Assembly (NCBI GenBank): GCA_002255905.1
Contig: NKIN01000001.1
Location: 62,001-126,000 of the forward strand
Origin: Burkholderiales bacterium PBB1
Lineage (GTDB): Bacteria > Pseudomonadota > Gammaproteobacteria > Burkholderiales > Burkholderiaceae_C
Reading direction: 5' to 3'
DNA length: 64,000 nt
Of this stretch, positions 8,002 to 16,112 are shown piece by piece. The position numbers were made by a program, and so were the translations under genes. The notes beneath the pieces are model-generated. The model did no database searches and was not told the origin of the DNA. It was given only the letters and a program-made list of their open reading frames with translations. How positions within the stretch are numbered: position 1 is the first letter of the stretch; every line of letters begins with the position of its first letter.

Positions 8002-8760
8002 ATGCCCTGGCCGCTGCCGGCGTTGCTGACCTGGGCCGCAGCCTGGCTCGTCTACCTCGGCCTGCGCGCCCTCGATGCCCCTGCATTCGTCGCACTGCTG
8101 TGCGGCGCCCTGATCGGGGCGCTGCCGGCTTGGTGTTCCCCGTGGCCGTTGTCGGGCTGGCGCCGTTGTTTCATGGCGCTGGGCTTCCCGCTGTCGTTGG
8201 CGGCCTCTGGCGTCGCGGTCGATCTGCCGGCCTGGGCCTGGCTGCTGCCACTGGGTGCGCTGGTCTTGCTGTATCCGTTGAACGCCTGGCGAGACGCGCC
8301 TTTTTTCCCGACCCCGCAGGGAGCCTTGCACGGATTGAAGCGGCTGGTACGTCTGCCGGAGGATGCCCGCGTTCTCGAGGCCGGCTGCGGTCTCGGCGAC
8401 GGCCTGCGCGAGCTGCATGCCGAGTTCCCGCTCGCCCGTCTTGACGGCGTGGAGTGGAGCTGGCCCCTGCGCATCGCCTGCCAATGGCGTTGCGGCTTTG
8501 CGCGCATCACCCGCGGCGATCTGTGGAAGACCGATTGGTCACCCTATCAGCTGGTCTATCTGTTCCAGCGGCCCGAGAGCATGCCGCGTGCGGTCGACAA
8601 GGCCGCACGCGAACTGGCCGCCGGGGCATGGATGGCGAGCCTCGAGTTCGAGGCGGTGCAGCTCGAGCCCGATGCGTGTCACGCCTGCCCCGACGGACGC
8701 CGGGTGTGGCTGTACCAGCAGCCGTTCAGACCACGGCGCAACCCAACGCCGGCGGCATAG
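8002..8760 (+). CDS. Membrane-anchored class I SAM-dependent methyltransferase
   Basis: About 252 residues from the ATG at 8002. GTG codons at 7945 and 7984 are alternative starts, and the first would overlap fliA by 23 bases. The first ~90 residues contain three or four hydrophobic segments (LLTWAAAWLVYLGLR, FVALLCGALIGALP, WAWLLPLGALVLLYPL). A soluble methyltransferase domain follows, with motif I VLEAGCGLGDGLRE, an acidic post-I strand (LDGVEWS) and GDLWKTDWSPYQLVYLF for motif IV. The substrate is unknown. Tight packing after fliA suggests read-through transcription, but it is not a known flagellar gene. Confidence 0.75.
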   Translation: MPWPLPALLTWAAAWLVYLGLRALDAPAFVALLCGALIGALPAWCSPWPLSGWRRCFMALGFPLSLAASGVAVDLPAWAWLLPLGALVLLYPLNAWRDAPFFPTPQGALHGLKRLVRLPEDARVLEAGCGLGDGLRELHAEFPLARLDGVEWSWPLRIACQWRCGFARITRGDLWKTDWSPYQLVYLFQRPESMPRAVDKAARELAAGAWMASLEFEAVQLEPDACHACPDGRRVWLYQQPFRPRRNPTPAA

Positions 8761-8854
8761 CGCGACCGGCGAGGTGACCCCAGGCTGGCGGGTCGGTTGA
8801 CGAGCGGTCAAAATCCCGCAGATTGCCACTCGCAGTTCCTGCGCGGAGTCCGCC

Positions 8855-10000
8855 ATGCCCGGTTTGTTGCCCGATGTCGATCCCGACGGCCTGCTCGAGT
8901 ACTCGGTCGTCTACACCGACCGTGCGATCAACCACATGTCCAAGCGCTTCCAGCAGGTGATGAAGGACATCTCCGCCACGCTGAAGGAGGTCTACCACGC
9001 GAAGGCTGCGGTCATCGTGCCGGGCAGTGGCACCTTCGGCATGGAAGCCGTGGCACGCCAGTTCGCCACCGGCCGCAAGGTGCTGGTGATCCGCAACGGC
9101 TGGTTCAGCTACCGCTGGACGCAGATCTTCGAGATGGGGAGCATCCCCTCGCATGCAACCGTGCTGAAAGCGCGGCGCATCGGCGCCGGCGCGCAGGCGC
9201 CGTTCGCCCCCGCGCCCATCGACGAGGTGGTGGCCGCCATCAAGGAACAGCGCCCTGAGGTGGTGTTCGCGCCGCACGTCGAGACCTCGGCCGGGATGAT
9301 CCTGCCCGACGGCTACCTGCGCGCGGTGGCCGATGCGGTGCACTCGGTGGGCGGGCTGTTTGTGCTCGACTGCATCGCCTCGGGCACGATCTGGGTCGAC
9401 ATGGTCGCCACCGGCGTCGATGTGCTGGTGAGCGCCCCGCAGAAGGGCTGGAGTGGCCCACCATGCTGCGCGATGGTGATGCTGAGCGAACAGGCCCGTC
9501 AGCGCATCGACAGCACGCAAAGCACCAGCTACGCCTGCGACCTGCGCAAGTGGCTGCAGATCATGGAAGCCTACGAAGGCGGTGCCCACGCGTACCACGC
9601 GACGATGCCCACCGATGCGCTGGCCCGCGTGCGCGACGTGATGTTCGAAACCCGCGCCTATGGCTTCGACCAGGTGCGTGACGAACAGCAGCAGCTCGGG
9701 GACGCGGTGCGCTCGATGCTGACGCAGCGCGGTTTCAAGAGTGTCGCGGCGCCCGGCTTCCAGGCGCCCGGCGTGGTGGTTTGCTACACCGACGACGCCG
9801 AGATGCAGTCCGGCAAGAAGTGGCTGGGCCTGGGCCTGCAGATCGCGGCTGGCGTGCCGCTGCAGTGCGACGAAGGGCCCGACTTCCGCTCGTTTCGCAT
9901 CGGCTTGTTCGGTCTGGACAAGTTGCACCAGCGCGAGCGCACGGTGAAGAGCCTGAGCGACGCGCTGGATCGCCTGCTGGCGCCAGCAACCACGGTTTGA
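8855..10000 (+). CDS. Class V aminotransferase (alanine/serine-glyoxylate type)
   Basis: PLP-dependent aminotransferase of fold type I, class V. 381 residues. Recognisable pieces are VIVPGSGTFGMEAVARQ (cofactor phosphate region), FAPHVETSAGMILPD, LFVLDCIASGTIWVDM (the Asp that contacts the pyridine nitrogen) and VLVSAPQKGWSGPP, with the Schiff-base lysine. This set matches alanine-glyoxylate or serine-glyoxylate aminotransferases and their relatives. The exact substrates cannot be read from sequence. The ATG at 8855 follows an upstream GGAG. The next gene starts 13 bases after its stop, so they probably share a transcript. Confidence 0.85.
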   Translation: MPGLLPDVDPDGLLEYSVVYTDRAINHMSKRFQQVMKDISATLKEVYHAKAAVIVPGSGTFGMEAVARQFATGRKVLVIRNGWFSYRWTQIFEMGSIPSHATVLKARRIGAGAQAPFAPAPIDEVVAAIKEQRPEVVFAPHVETSAGMILPDGYLRAVADAVHSVGGLFVLDCIASGTIWVDMVATGVDVLVSAPQKGWSGPPCCAMVMLSEQARQRIDSTQSTSYACDLRKWLQIMEAYEGGAHAYHATMPTDALARVRDVMFETRAYGFDQVRDEQQQLGDAVRSMLTQRGFKSVAAPGFQAPGVVVCYTDDAEMQSGKKWLGLGLQIAAGVPLQCDEGPDFRSFRIGLFGLDKLHQRERTVKSLSDALDRLLAPATTV

Positions 10001-10013
10001 GGAGCAAAGAGAC

Positions 10014-10439
10014 GTGTTTGTGCGATCCGAATGGAGGCCTGGGCGGCGCTGGATCATCTGCGCGATCGGTGCGTTGCTGGTGAGTGCGTTCGGCTCGGCG
10101 TCAGCGGCCTGGGTGCGATTGCGCGGGGATGGCGTGGTGACGGTGTTGGTCGACCCGGCGAAGATCACCCGCAGCGCCGGCCGCGCCACGATGTGGAGCG
10201 TGATCAACTACACCCAGCCTCGCAAGACGACCGATGGCAGAGAGTTCGTCTCTTCGAGGCAGCAGATCGAGTACGACTGCGTCGAAGCCCGCAGCCGCCA
10301 TCTGGCGTTCACGCGCCACACCGAGTACACCGGTTTGGGCGAGGTGGTCTACACCAACAATGCGCTGGGAGAATGGACGGCATTGCCGCCCGGTTCGATC
10401 GGTGACGCCCTGCGGGTATTCGCCTGCCGCCTGCCTTGA
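10014..10439 (+). CDS. Secreted protein, surface-adhesin protein E family
   Basis: 141 residues starting at GTG, which is preceded by GAGGAG at the end of the aminotransferase gene. A Sec signal peptide (WIICAIGALLVSAFGSASA) precedes a small domain with WVRLRGDG, TMWSVINYTQPR, YDCVEARSRHLAFTRHTEYTG and a C-terminal FACRLP. This pattern is that of the surface-adhesin protein E-like family (PF16747) common in Betaproteobacteria. Two Cys residues (in YDC and FAC) could form a disulfide in the periplasm. Function is unknown. Confidence 0.7.
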   Translation: MFVRSEWRPGRRWIICAIGALLVSAFGSASAAWVRLRGDGVVTVLVDPAKITRSAGRATMWSVINYTQPRKTTDGREFVSSRQQIEYDCVEARSRHLAFTRHTEYTGLGEVVYTNNALGEWTALPPGSIGDALRVFACRLP

Positions 10440-10500
10440 CGGCAGGCCGTGACCCACCGCCCGACTTGATTTTTCACGAACCATCCAGCGCATTCACCCC

Positions 10501-11640
10501 ATGGACATGGAACAGGCCATCATCCTGACGATCCCGTTTCTGGCGCTGGCTGTCGCGCTGGAAATGATGGTCAGCATCAAGCGCGGGCGCAAGACCTACC
10601 GCACCAACGACACCCTGGCCAACCTCAGCCAGGGCTTGATCAGCCAGCTGGTTGCCGCCTGCACCCCGCTGTTGCAGATCGGCATCTACGCCTTGGTGTT
10701 CACCACGCTGGGCTACCAGGTCGATTCGCCGTTCTGGCACACCTGGTACGGCTTCGCGGTGGCGGTGGTGCTGTTCGATTTCTGTGAGTACTGGCTGCAC
10801 CGGGCCGGCCACGAGATCGCCATCTTCTGGGCCGCTCACACCGTGCATCACCAGAGCGAGGAGTTGAACATCTGCACCGCGCTGCGCCAGGAAAGCCAGA
10901 ACGCGGTGCTGGGCTGGCCGTTCTACCTGCCGATGGCCCTGGTGGGCGTGCCGCCGGACATCTTCGGTTTCAGCCTGCTCTTCGTTCAGTACTACCAGAT
11001 CTGGGCGCACACCGAGCAGGTGGGCAAGCTGGGCTGGATGGACCGTGTGTTCACCACACCGTCCAACCACCGCGTGCACCACTCGGTGAACGACTGCTAT
11101 GTCGACCGCAACTACGGTGGCCTGTTCGTGTTGTGGGATCGCCTGTTCGGCACCTACGCTGAAGAAACCGAGCGCTGCGTGTTCGGCACCCGGACTCCGT
11201 TGCGCAGCTTCAACCCGCTGCGCGCCGTTGTCCAGGTGTACGGCGCCTTGCTGCACGACGCCTGGCATGCGCGACGCTGGCAGGACAAGCTGAAGGTCTT
11301 TGTCATGCCGCCCGGCTGGCGGCCCGCCGATGTCGCGCAGCGTTTTCCGCAGGCGCCGTTCGATGTGGCCCGTGAGCGCTACGACCCGCCCGCCACCGGC
11401 GCGGCGCGCGCGGCGGCCATCGTGCTGTTCCTGGTCACCGCCGTGGCTTGCGGCTTCTTTCTGTGGGATGCCGAGACGATGGACAGCACCACGCGCTTCC
11501 TGTGGATGGCCGTGTTGCTGATCCCGCTGTGCGGCGTCGGCTGGCTGCTCGAGCGGCGCCCTGCTCAGCGCACGCCGGCGGGTGCCACCGAAGGCGCTGC
11601 GCTCGCCTCGCCGATGCCACCGCTGGGGCACAGCGATTGA
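10501..11640 (+). CDS. Sterol desaturase / fatty acid hydroxylase family membrane protein
   Basis: Di-iron membrane oxygenase of the fatty acid hydroxylase superfamily (PF04116). 379 residues with several membrane segments (about 5-20, 50-72, 85-100, and two near 300-345). The histidine clusters that bind iron are HRAGH, HTVHH and NHRVHH, with an earlier YWLHR. The layout resembles bacterial relatives of alkylglycerol monooxygenase, and the last ~70 residues add two membrane helices. The substrate (ether lipid, sterol, hopanoid or fatty acid) cannot be assigned. It directly precedes the deacetylase gene. Confidence 0.85.
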   Translation: MDMEQAIILTIPFLALAVALEMMVSIKRGRKTYRTNDTLANLSQGLISQLVAACTPLLQIGIYALVFTTLGYQVDSPFWHTWYGFAVAVVLFDFCEYWLHRAGHEIAIFWAAHTVHHQSEELNICTALRQESQNAVLGWPFYLPMALVGVPPDIFGFSLLFVQYYQIWAHTEQVGKLGWMDRVFTTPSNHRVHHSVNDCYVDRNYGGLFVLWDRLFGTYAEETERCVFGTRTPLRSFNPLRAVVQVYGALLHDAWHARRWQDKLKVFVMPPGWRPADVAQRFPQAPFDVARERYDPPATGAARAAAIVLFLVTAVACGFFLWDAETMDSTTRFLWMAVLLIPLCGVGWLLERRPAQRTPAGATEGAALASPMPPLGHSD

Positions 11641-11693
11641 CGGCGGTCGTCGAGCATGCTGCGGGCACGGCGCCCCGGGCCGGCGCCGACCCG

Positions 11694-12440
11694 ATGCGCG
11701 CGCCGAACGCCGCGCCGCCCATTTCGGTGTTGATGTACCACCAGGTGGGCCCCTTCGCCGAGCCCACGCAGCACCGCTCCAGCTTCTGCGATGTGCGCCG
11801 CTTTCGTGCCCAGATGCGGTTGTTGAAGACCCTGGGTTGTCGCGTCATCAGTCTGCGCGAGGCGCAGGCCGCGCTGTTCGAGGGCCAGCCACTGGCCGGC
11901 CGTTCGGTCGTGCTCAGCTTCGACGATGGCTACGAGAATTTTGCCGACCATGCGCTGCCGGTGATGGCCGAGTTCGGCTACCCGTCGGTGTTGTTCGCCG
12001 TGTCCGGCCTGTTGGGGCAACCGGCGCGCTGGCTCAGCAACGGCGGGCAGACCTCGCCCTTGCTGTCGGCGCAGCGCTTGCGCGAACTGCGCGCGGCCCG
12101 GGTCGAGATCGGCTCGCACACCGTCAACCACCCGCGCCTGAGCCAGCTCGGTGCCAGCGAAGCCCGGCGAGAAATTGCCGACAGCAAGGCCGCGCTGGAG
12201 CAGTCGCTGGGCGCCGCGGTGGATTTCTTTGCCTACCCGTACGGCGACTACAACCCCGCTGTGCGCGATGCGGTGGCCGAGGCCGGTTACCAGGCCGCGC
12301 TCACGTGCAGCCGTGGCACCGCCAACACCGCGCCCAACCGCTACGAGATCCCGCGCAAGGCCATCGCCTATGGCGACGACCTGATCGGGTTCGCCTGGAA
12401 GCTGCTCGTGAAGAACCGCCGCAAAGACCGCTATGCCTGA
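11694..12440 (+). CDS. Polysaccharide deacetylase (NodB homology, CE4)
   Basis: Carbohydrate esterase family 4 enzyme that would remove N-acetyl groups from a polysaccharide or lipid-linked sugar. NodB motifs are visible: SFDDGYEN (motif 1, metal-binding DD), SHTVNHPRL (motif 2, two His) and YPYGDYNP (motif 3). From the ATG at 11694 it is 248 residues. A TTG at 11637 overlapping the preceding stop would add 19 residues, and the open frame continues upstream. No signal peptide is evident from the chosen start. It overlaps the glycosyltransferase by 8 bases, suggesting a shared role in cell-surface polysaccharide. Confidence 0.88.
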   Translation: MRAPNAAPPISVLMYHQVGPFAEPTQHRSSFCDVRRFRAQMRLLKTLGCRVISLREAQAALFEGQPLAGRSVVLSFDDGYENFADHALPVMAEFGYPSVLFAVSGLLGQPARWLSNGGQTSPLLSAQRLRELRAARVEIGSHTVNHPRLSQLGASEARREIADSKAALEQSLGAAVDFFAYPYGDYNPAVRDAVAEAGYQAALTCSRGTANTAPNRYEIPRKAIAYGDDLIGFAWKLLVKNRRKDRYA

Positions 12441-13524
12441 TCACCCGGCCTCCATCCACGTGCTGGGTGGGCGGCAATTCGGCGGGGCCGATCAGTTCTA
12501 TGTGCGGCTGATCCGGGGCCTGCGCGAGGCCGGTCAGGGCGTGACCGCGATCAACCGCGCGGGCAGTCCGGTGGCGCAGGCCTTGGCCCATGACGACGTG
12601 CCCCAGGTCCACTTTCCGTTTGCCAACAGTTACGACGCCTGGACCGCGTGGCGCTTGCGTGCGCTGCTTGCGCAACGCGAGCCCTGCATCGTGCAGACCT
12701 ACATGGGCCGCGCGACCCGCCTGACCCGTCTGCCCCGCCACTCGCCTTCGGTGCACATCGCCCGACTCGGGGGCTATTACAAGATCGACGGCTACTACCG
12801 CCACGCCCACGCCTGGGTCGGCAACACCCGGGGCCTGTGCGATTACCTGGTGCATTCCGGCCTGCCGGCCGAGAGGGTCTTCCACATCGGCAATTTCGTG
12901 CCCGACCCGGTGGTGGCCTCGGCGCCGCAGCTCGATGCCTTGCGGGCCGAATGGCGGCTGCCGCAGGGCGCCTGGGTGCTGTTCACGCTCGGCCGCCTGA
13001 TCGACATCAAGGGGTTCGACGACTTGCTCAGAGCCGTCGCGCTGCTGCCCCGCGAAATCGATGGCCGGCCGTGGGTGCTGCTGATCGCGGGCAATGGGCC
13101 GCTGGAGGCCGAACTGAAATCGCTGACCGCGCAGCTGAAGCTGGAGAGCCAGGTGCGCTGGTTGGGCTGGCAGGACCCGCCCGATGCCTGCTACGGCCTG
13201 GCCGACGTGTTCGTCTGTCCGTCGCGCAAGGAAACGCTGGGCAATGTGATCCTGGAGGCCTGGAACCACGGCCTGCCGGTGGTCAGCACGCGCACCCCCG
13301 GCGCGATCGAGCTGATCGACGAGGGCCGCACCGGGCTGCTGGCACCGATTGAGTCGCCCGAGGCACTCGCCGCGCGCCTCCAGGAGATGCTGGCTGCCAC
13401 GCCCGTGCAGCGCGCCGGGTTGGGCGAGGCGGGTCGCCAATACCTGCAGGCGAACTTCAGCCAGCCTGCGATCGTGGGCGCCTACCTGTCGCTGTACGAC
13501 CAGTTGCTGGCCACGCGGCGCTGA
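12433..13524 (+). CDS. Glycosyltransferase family 4
   Basis: GT-B fold retaining glycosyltransferase. 363 residues. The N-terminal acceptor half begins SIHVLGGRQFGGADQFYVRL. The C-terminal nucleotide-sugar half has LFTLGRLIDIKGFDDLLRA, VLLIAGNGPLEAEL, VRWLGWQDPPDACYGLADVFV and the E-x7-E region SRKETLGNVILEAWNHGLPVV. This is the typical GT4 layout. With the upstream deacetylase it may act on a cell-surface glycan. Donor and acceptor are unknown. The gene runs convergently into the MmgE/PrpD gene, 10 bases away. Confidence 0.88.
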   Translation: MPDHPASIHVLGGRQFGGADQFYVRLIRGLREAGQGVTAINRAGSPVAQALAHDDVPQVHFPFANSYDAWTAWRLRALLAQREPCIVQTYMGRATRLTRLPRHSPSVHIARLGGYYKIDGYYRHAHAWVGNTRGLCDYLVHSGLPAERVFHIGNFVPDPVVASAPQLDALRAEWRLPQGAWVLFTLGRLIDIKGFDDLLRAVALLPREIDGRPWVLLIAGNGPLEAELKSLTAQLKLESQVRWLGWQDPPDACYGLADVFVCPSRKETLGNVILEAWNHGLPVVSTRTPGAIELIDEGRTGLLAPIESPEALAARLQEMLAATPVQRAGLGEAGRQYLQANFSQPAIVGAYLSLYDQLLATRR

Positions 13525-13534
13525 TCCGGTCGGC

Positions 13535-14893
13535 TCAGTCGGCCGACAAAAAGGGCCCGACCGACGGCGCCTGTGCCAGCGCCCACACCCTGGCAATCAC
13601 CTGCCGCATTTCGGCCTGGCTCGCACCGCCACGGTAGGCAGCCAGCGCGAGGGCCTTGTCTTCGAGCTCGGGCCGTGTGAGGGTGTTGCCGGGGTCGCCC
13701 TTCGGTTCGACCACCATGGCGCTCAGGTGCCGCCCGTCCGTGGTCTCCACACGGACCTTGCCGAGCCAGCGCGCGGGGTAGGCGGCATCGACCTCGGGGT
13801 CGAGCTGCATCCTGACCTGGTCGTGCACCCCACGCACCGGTGCGCCGCGCCAGTGCATGTCGAATTCAGTCAGTCCTGCGCGGCCGTGCACCGCGATCAA
13901 CCCGAGCACTGTGCCCATCGAGAACTTGGCCTGGTGCACCGTTTGTGGATCGACCACCGGGCCCAGCACGTCGATCGCCGCCTGGTGCACGTGCGCCGTG
14001 ACGCCACGCAGGTCGCCCGCGCTCAGGCCATGCTCGCGCATGAGCAGCTGCAACGCGTCGGCAGCCGGGTGCGTGTGTCGGCACGACGCGTGAAACTTGA
14101 ACGACGTCTCGGCCAACGTCCAGCGTGTTCCGAGGCCGTCGGCGAGGCGCCGCGCGTCGGCGTCGCTGGAGGTGCCTGCGGCCAGGCCTTGCGGGCCGTC
14201 GAGGATGTGGCGCGCGCCGGTGAAGCCGTCTCGCGCCAGGTAGGCGGCCGTCAGCCCGGCTGCGGCCGCGTGCGCAGTGTGCAGCTGCTTCGAGTCGGCC
14301 GCATCGCGCAGAAACTCCCACAGCCCTGCCGACTGCGTGCCGGCCGAACCGAAGGCGTGCCCCATCTGCTCGGGCGTGAGCTTCAACAGGTGGCCCACCG
14401 CCGCTGCCGCGGCGAACGTGCCTGCGGTGCCGGTGGTGTGGAAGATGCGGTAGTGCGAGCGCCCGAGGAATTCACCGACGCGGATGCCCACCTCGTAGCC
14501 GGCGACGCTGGCGGCCAGCAGCTCGCGGCCACTCGCACCGATTGCTTGCGCCACGGCGAGCGTCGCTGGGAAGACCACGGTGGCCGGGTGAAAGACCGAG
14601 CCGTTGTGCACGTCGTCCTGCTCGGCGACATGCGACGCGGCGGCGTTCACCATCGCCGCCACCAGCGGGCTGCTGCCGCGGCGGTGGATCAGGATCTCGC
14701 TGGGCCCGTCTGCCGGCCCCATCGATTCGGCAAAGCGTGCGATGGCCTCGACCGGCCGCGCCTCCTTGCCCGCCAGCGCCGAGGCGAACCAGTCGAGAAA
14801 CAGGTCTTCGGCGCGGCGCACCACCGCGTGGGGGATCGCCTCGAACGACAGCGTGGCCGCGAAGTGCGCCAGCGCCTGGGTGGAATCGGTCAT
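13535..14893 (-). CDS. MmgE/PrpD family protein
   Basis: Member of the 2-methylcitrate dehydratase / aconitate decarboxylase family (PF03972). The ATG at 14893 gives MTDSTQALAHFAATL and 452 residues, the normal family length. The open frame upstream of it is a shadow of the CoA transferase. Family features include LFLDWFASALAGKEA, ASHVAEQDDVHNGSVFHPATVV and KFHASCRHTHPAADAL. The gene is 17 bases downstream of a CaiB/BaiF CoA transferase and in the same operon as an acyl-CoA dehydrogenase, so a role in breaking down a CoA-activated organic acid is likely. It should not be called PrpD specifically, because prpB/prpC are not nearby. Confidence 0.88.
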   Translation of the reverse strand: MTDSTQALAHFAATLSFEAIPHAVVRRAEDLFLDWFASALAGKEARPVEAIARFAESMGPADGPSEILIHRRGSSPLVAAMVNAAASHVAEQDDVHNGSVFHPATVVFPATLAVAQAIGASGRELLAASVAGYEVGIRVGEFLGRSHYRIFHTTGTAGTFAAAAAVGHLLKLTPEQMGHAFGSAGTQSAGLWEFLRDAADSKQLHTAHAAAAGLTAAYLARDGFTGARHILDGPQGLAAGTSSDADARRLADGLGTRWTLAETSFKFHASCRHTHPAADALQLLMREHGLSAGDLRGVTAHVHQAAIDVLGPVVDPQTVHQAKFSMGTVLGLIAVHGRAGLTEFDMHWRGAPVRGVHDQVRMQLDPEVDAAYPARWLGKVRVETTDGRHLSAMVVEPKGDPGNTLTRPELEDKALALAAYRGGASQAEMRQVIARVWALAQAPSVGPFLSAD

Positions 14894-14910
14894 CGGGGTC
14901 TCTTTCAGAT

Positions 14911-16101
14911 TCAGATGGCGGCGTCGGCCTGCAGGCGTTCGATCTCGGTTGGCGTGAAACCCAGTTCTGCCAGCAGTGACACGGTGTGCTGCCCCAACGC
15001 GGGCACGGCGTCCATGCGCGCATCGAAGCTCGCAGGCAGGCCTGGCGGCAGCAATGCCGGTACCGGCCCGTGGGGCGTGGGCACCTCCACCCATCGCCCG
15101 CGCGCCTTCAACTGCGGATGCGCCCACACGTCGTGCATCGTGTTGACGTGGGCGTTGGCGATCTGCGCGCCTTCGAGCCGCGCGATGACCTCGTCGAGGG
15201 TCAGCCGGGCGAAGTGCTCGGTGATGAGGCGTTGAAGTTCTGGCTTCGCGGCGACGCGTCGCGCATTCGACTGGTAGCGCGCGTCGCCGGCCAGCGCCGG
15301 TTCACGCAACACCTGGGTGCAGAACGCCTGCCACTCGCGCTCGTTCTGCACGCCCAGCATCACGGTGCGGCCGTCACCCGCGACAAACGGGCCGTAGGGG
15401 TAGATGGTCGCGTGCGACGCCGCAGCGCGTGGCGGCGGATCGGCGCCCTCGAACGCGTAGTACAGCGGATAACTCATCCACTCGGCCATGCTCTCGAGCA
15501 TCGACACGTCGATGCGGCAGCCGCGCGCCGACTTGCCGCGCTGGATCAGCGCGGCAAGGATGTTCGAGTAGGCGTACATGCCCGCGGCGATGTCGGCGAC
15601 CTAGCAGCCAGCCTTCGAGGGTTCGTCGGGTGTGCCAGTGATCGACAGGAACCCCGCCTCGCTCTGGATCAGCAGGTCGTAGGCCTTCTTGTCGCGGTAG
15701 GGCCCGGGCTGCGCCGGGTCGTCGCCGTAGCCCGAGATGTCGCAGACGATCAACGCGGGATGCGCTTCGCACAACGCCTCGTACGACAGCCCGAGCCGCG
15801 CCGCAGCACCGGGCGCGAGGTTCTGCACCAGCACGTCGGCCCTGGTCAGGAGCCGCGCCAGCACCTCGCTCGCCTGCGGGTGCTTGAGGTCCAGCGTCAG
15901 GCTTTCCTTGGAGCGGTTCGTCCACACGAAGTGCGAGGACTGGCCATGCACCCGCGTGTCGTAGCCGCGCGCGAAATCGCCGACGCCGGGGCGTTCGACC
16001 TTGATGACGCGGGCCCCCAGATCGGCCAGTTGCCGGGTGCAGAAGGGCGCGGCGATCGCGTGTTCGAGCGTGACGACGGTGATGCCTTCGAGCGGGCGCA
16101 T
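14911..16101 (-). pseudogene. CaiB/BaiF CoA transferase interrupted by an in-frame TAG
   Basis: Class III CoA transferase. The start MRPLEGITVVTLEHAIAAPF at 16101 and the C-terminus ending near 14911 make a full-length 396-codon frame. Codon 167 (15601-15603) is TAG. Homologues read GCS-(V/I)ADIAAG here, so TAG stands where TCG (Ser) is expected, a single-base change at 15602. The stop falls three codons before the Asp of VADIAAG (residue 170), which corresponds to the catalytic Asp of formyl-CoA transferase. No shift of frame is involved. It is either a recent null mutation or a sequencing error; the rest of the frame shows no decay. Confidence 0.85.
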
Positions 16102-16112
16102 CGGATGGGTCC

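Noticed and set aside
13526-13563. Possible terminator between the convergent glycosyltransferase and MmgE/PrpD genes
   Set aside because: Weak, overlapping dyads with an A run on the wrong side for the plus strand and location inside the end of the MmgE/PrpD gene. Not convincing.
13349-15235. Long plus-strand frame opposite the MmgE/PrpD gene
   Set aside because: Antisense shadow with no domain; the minus-strand gene is well supported.
15601-15603. TAG as a recoded codon (for example pyrrolysine)
   Set aside because: No pyl genes are visible, the family needs Ser or a similar residue here, and one base change explains it. A null mutation or an error is simpler.
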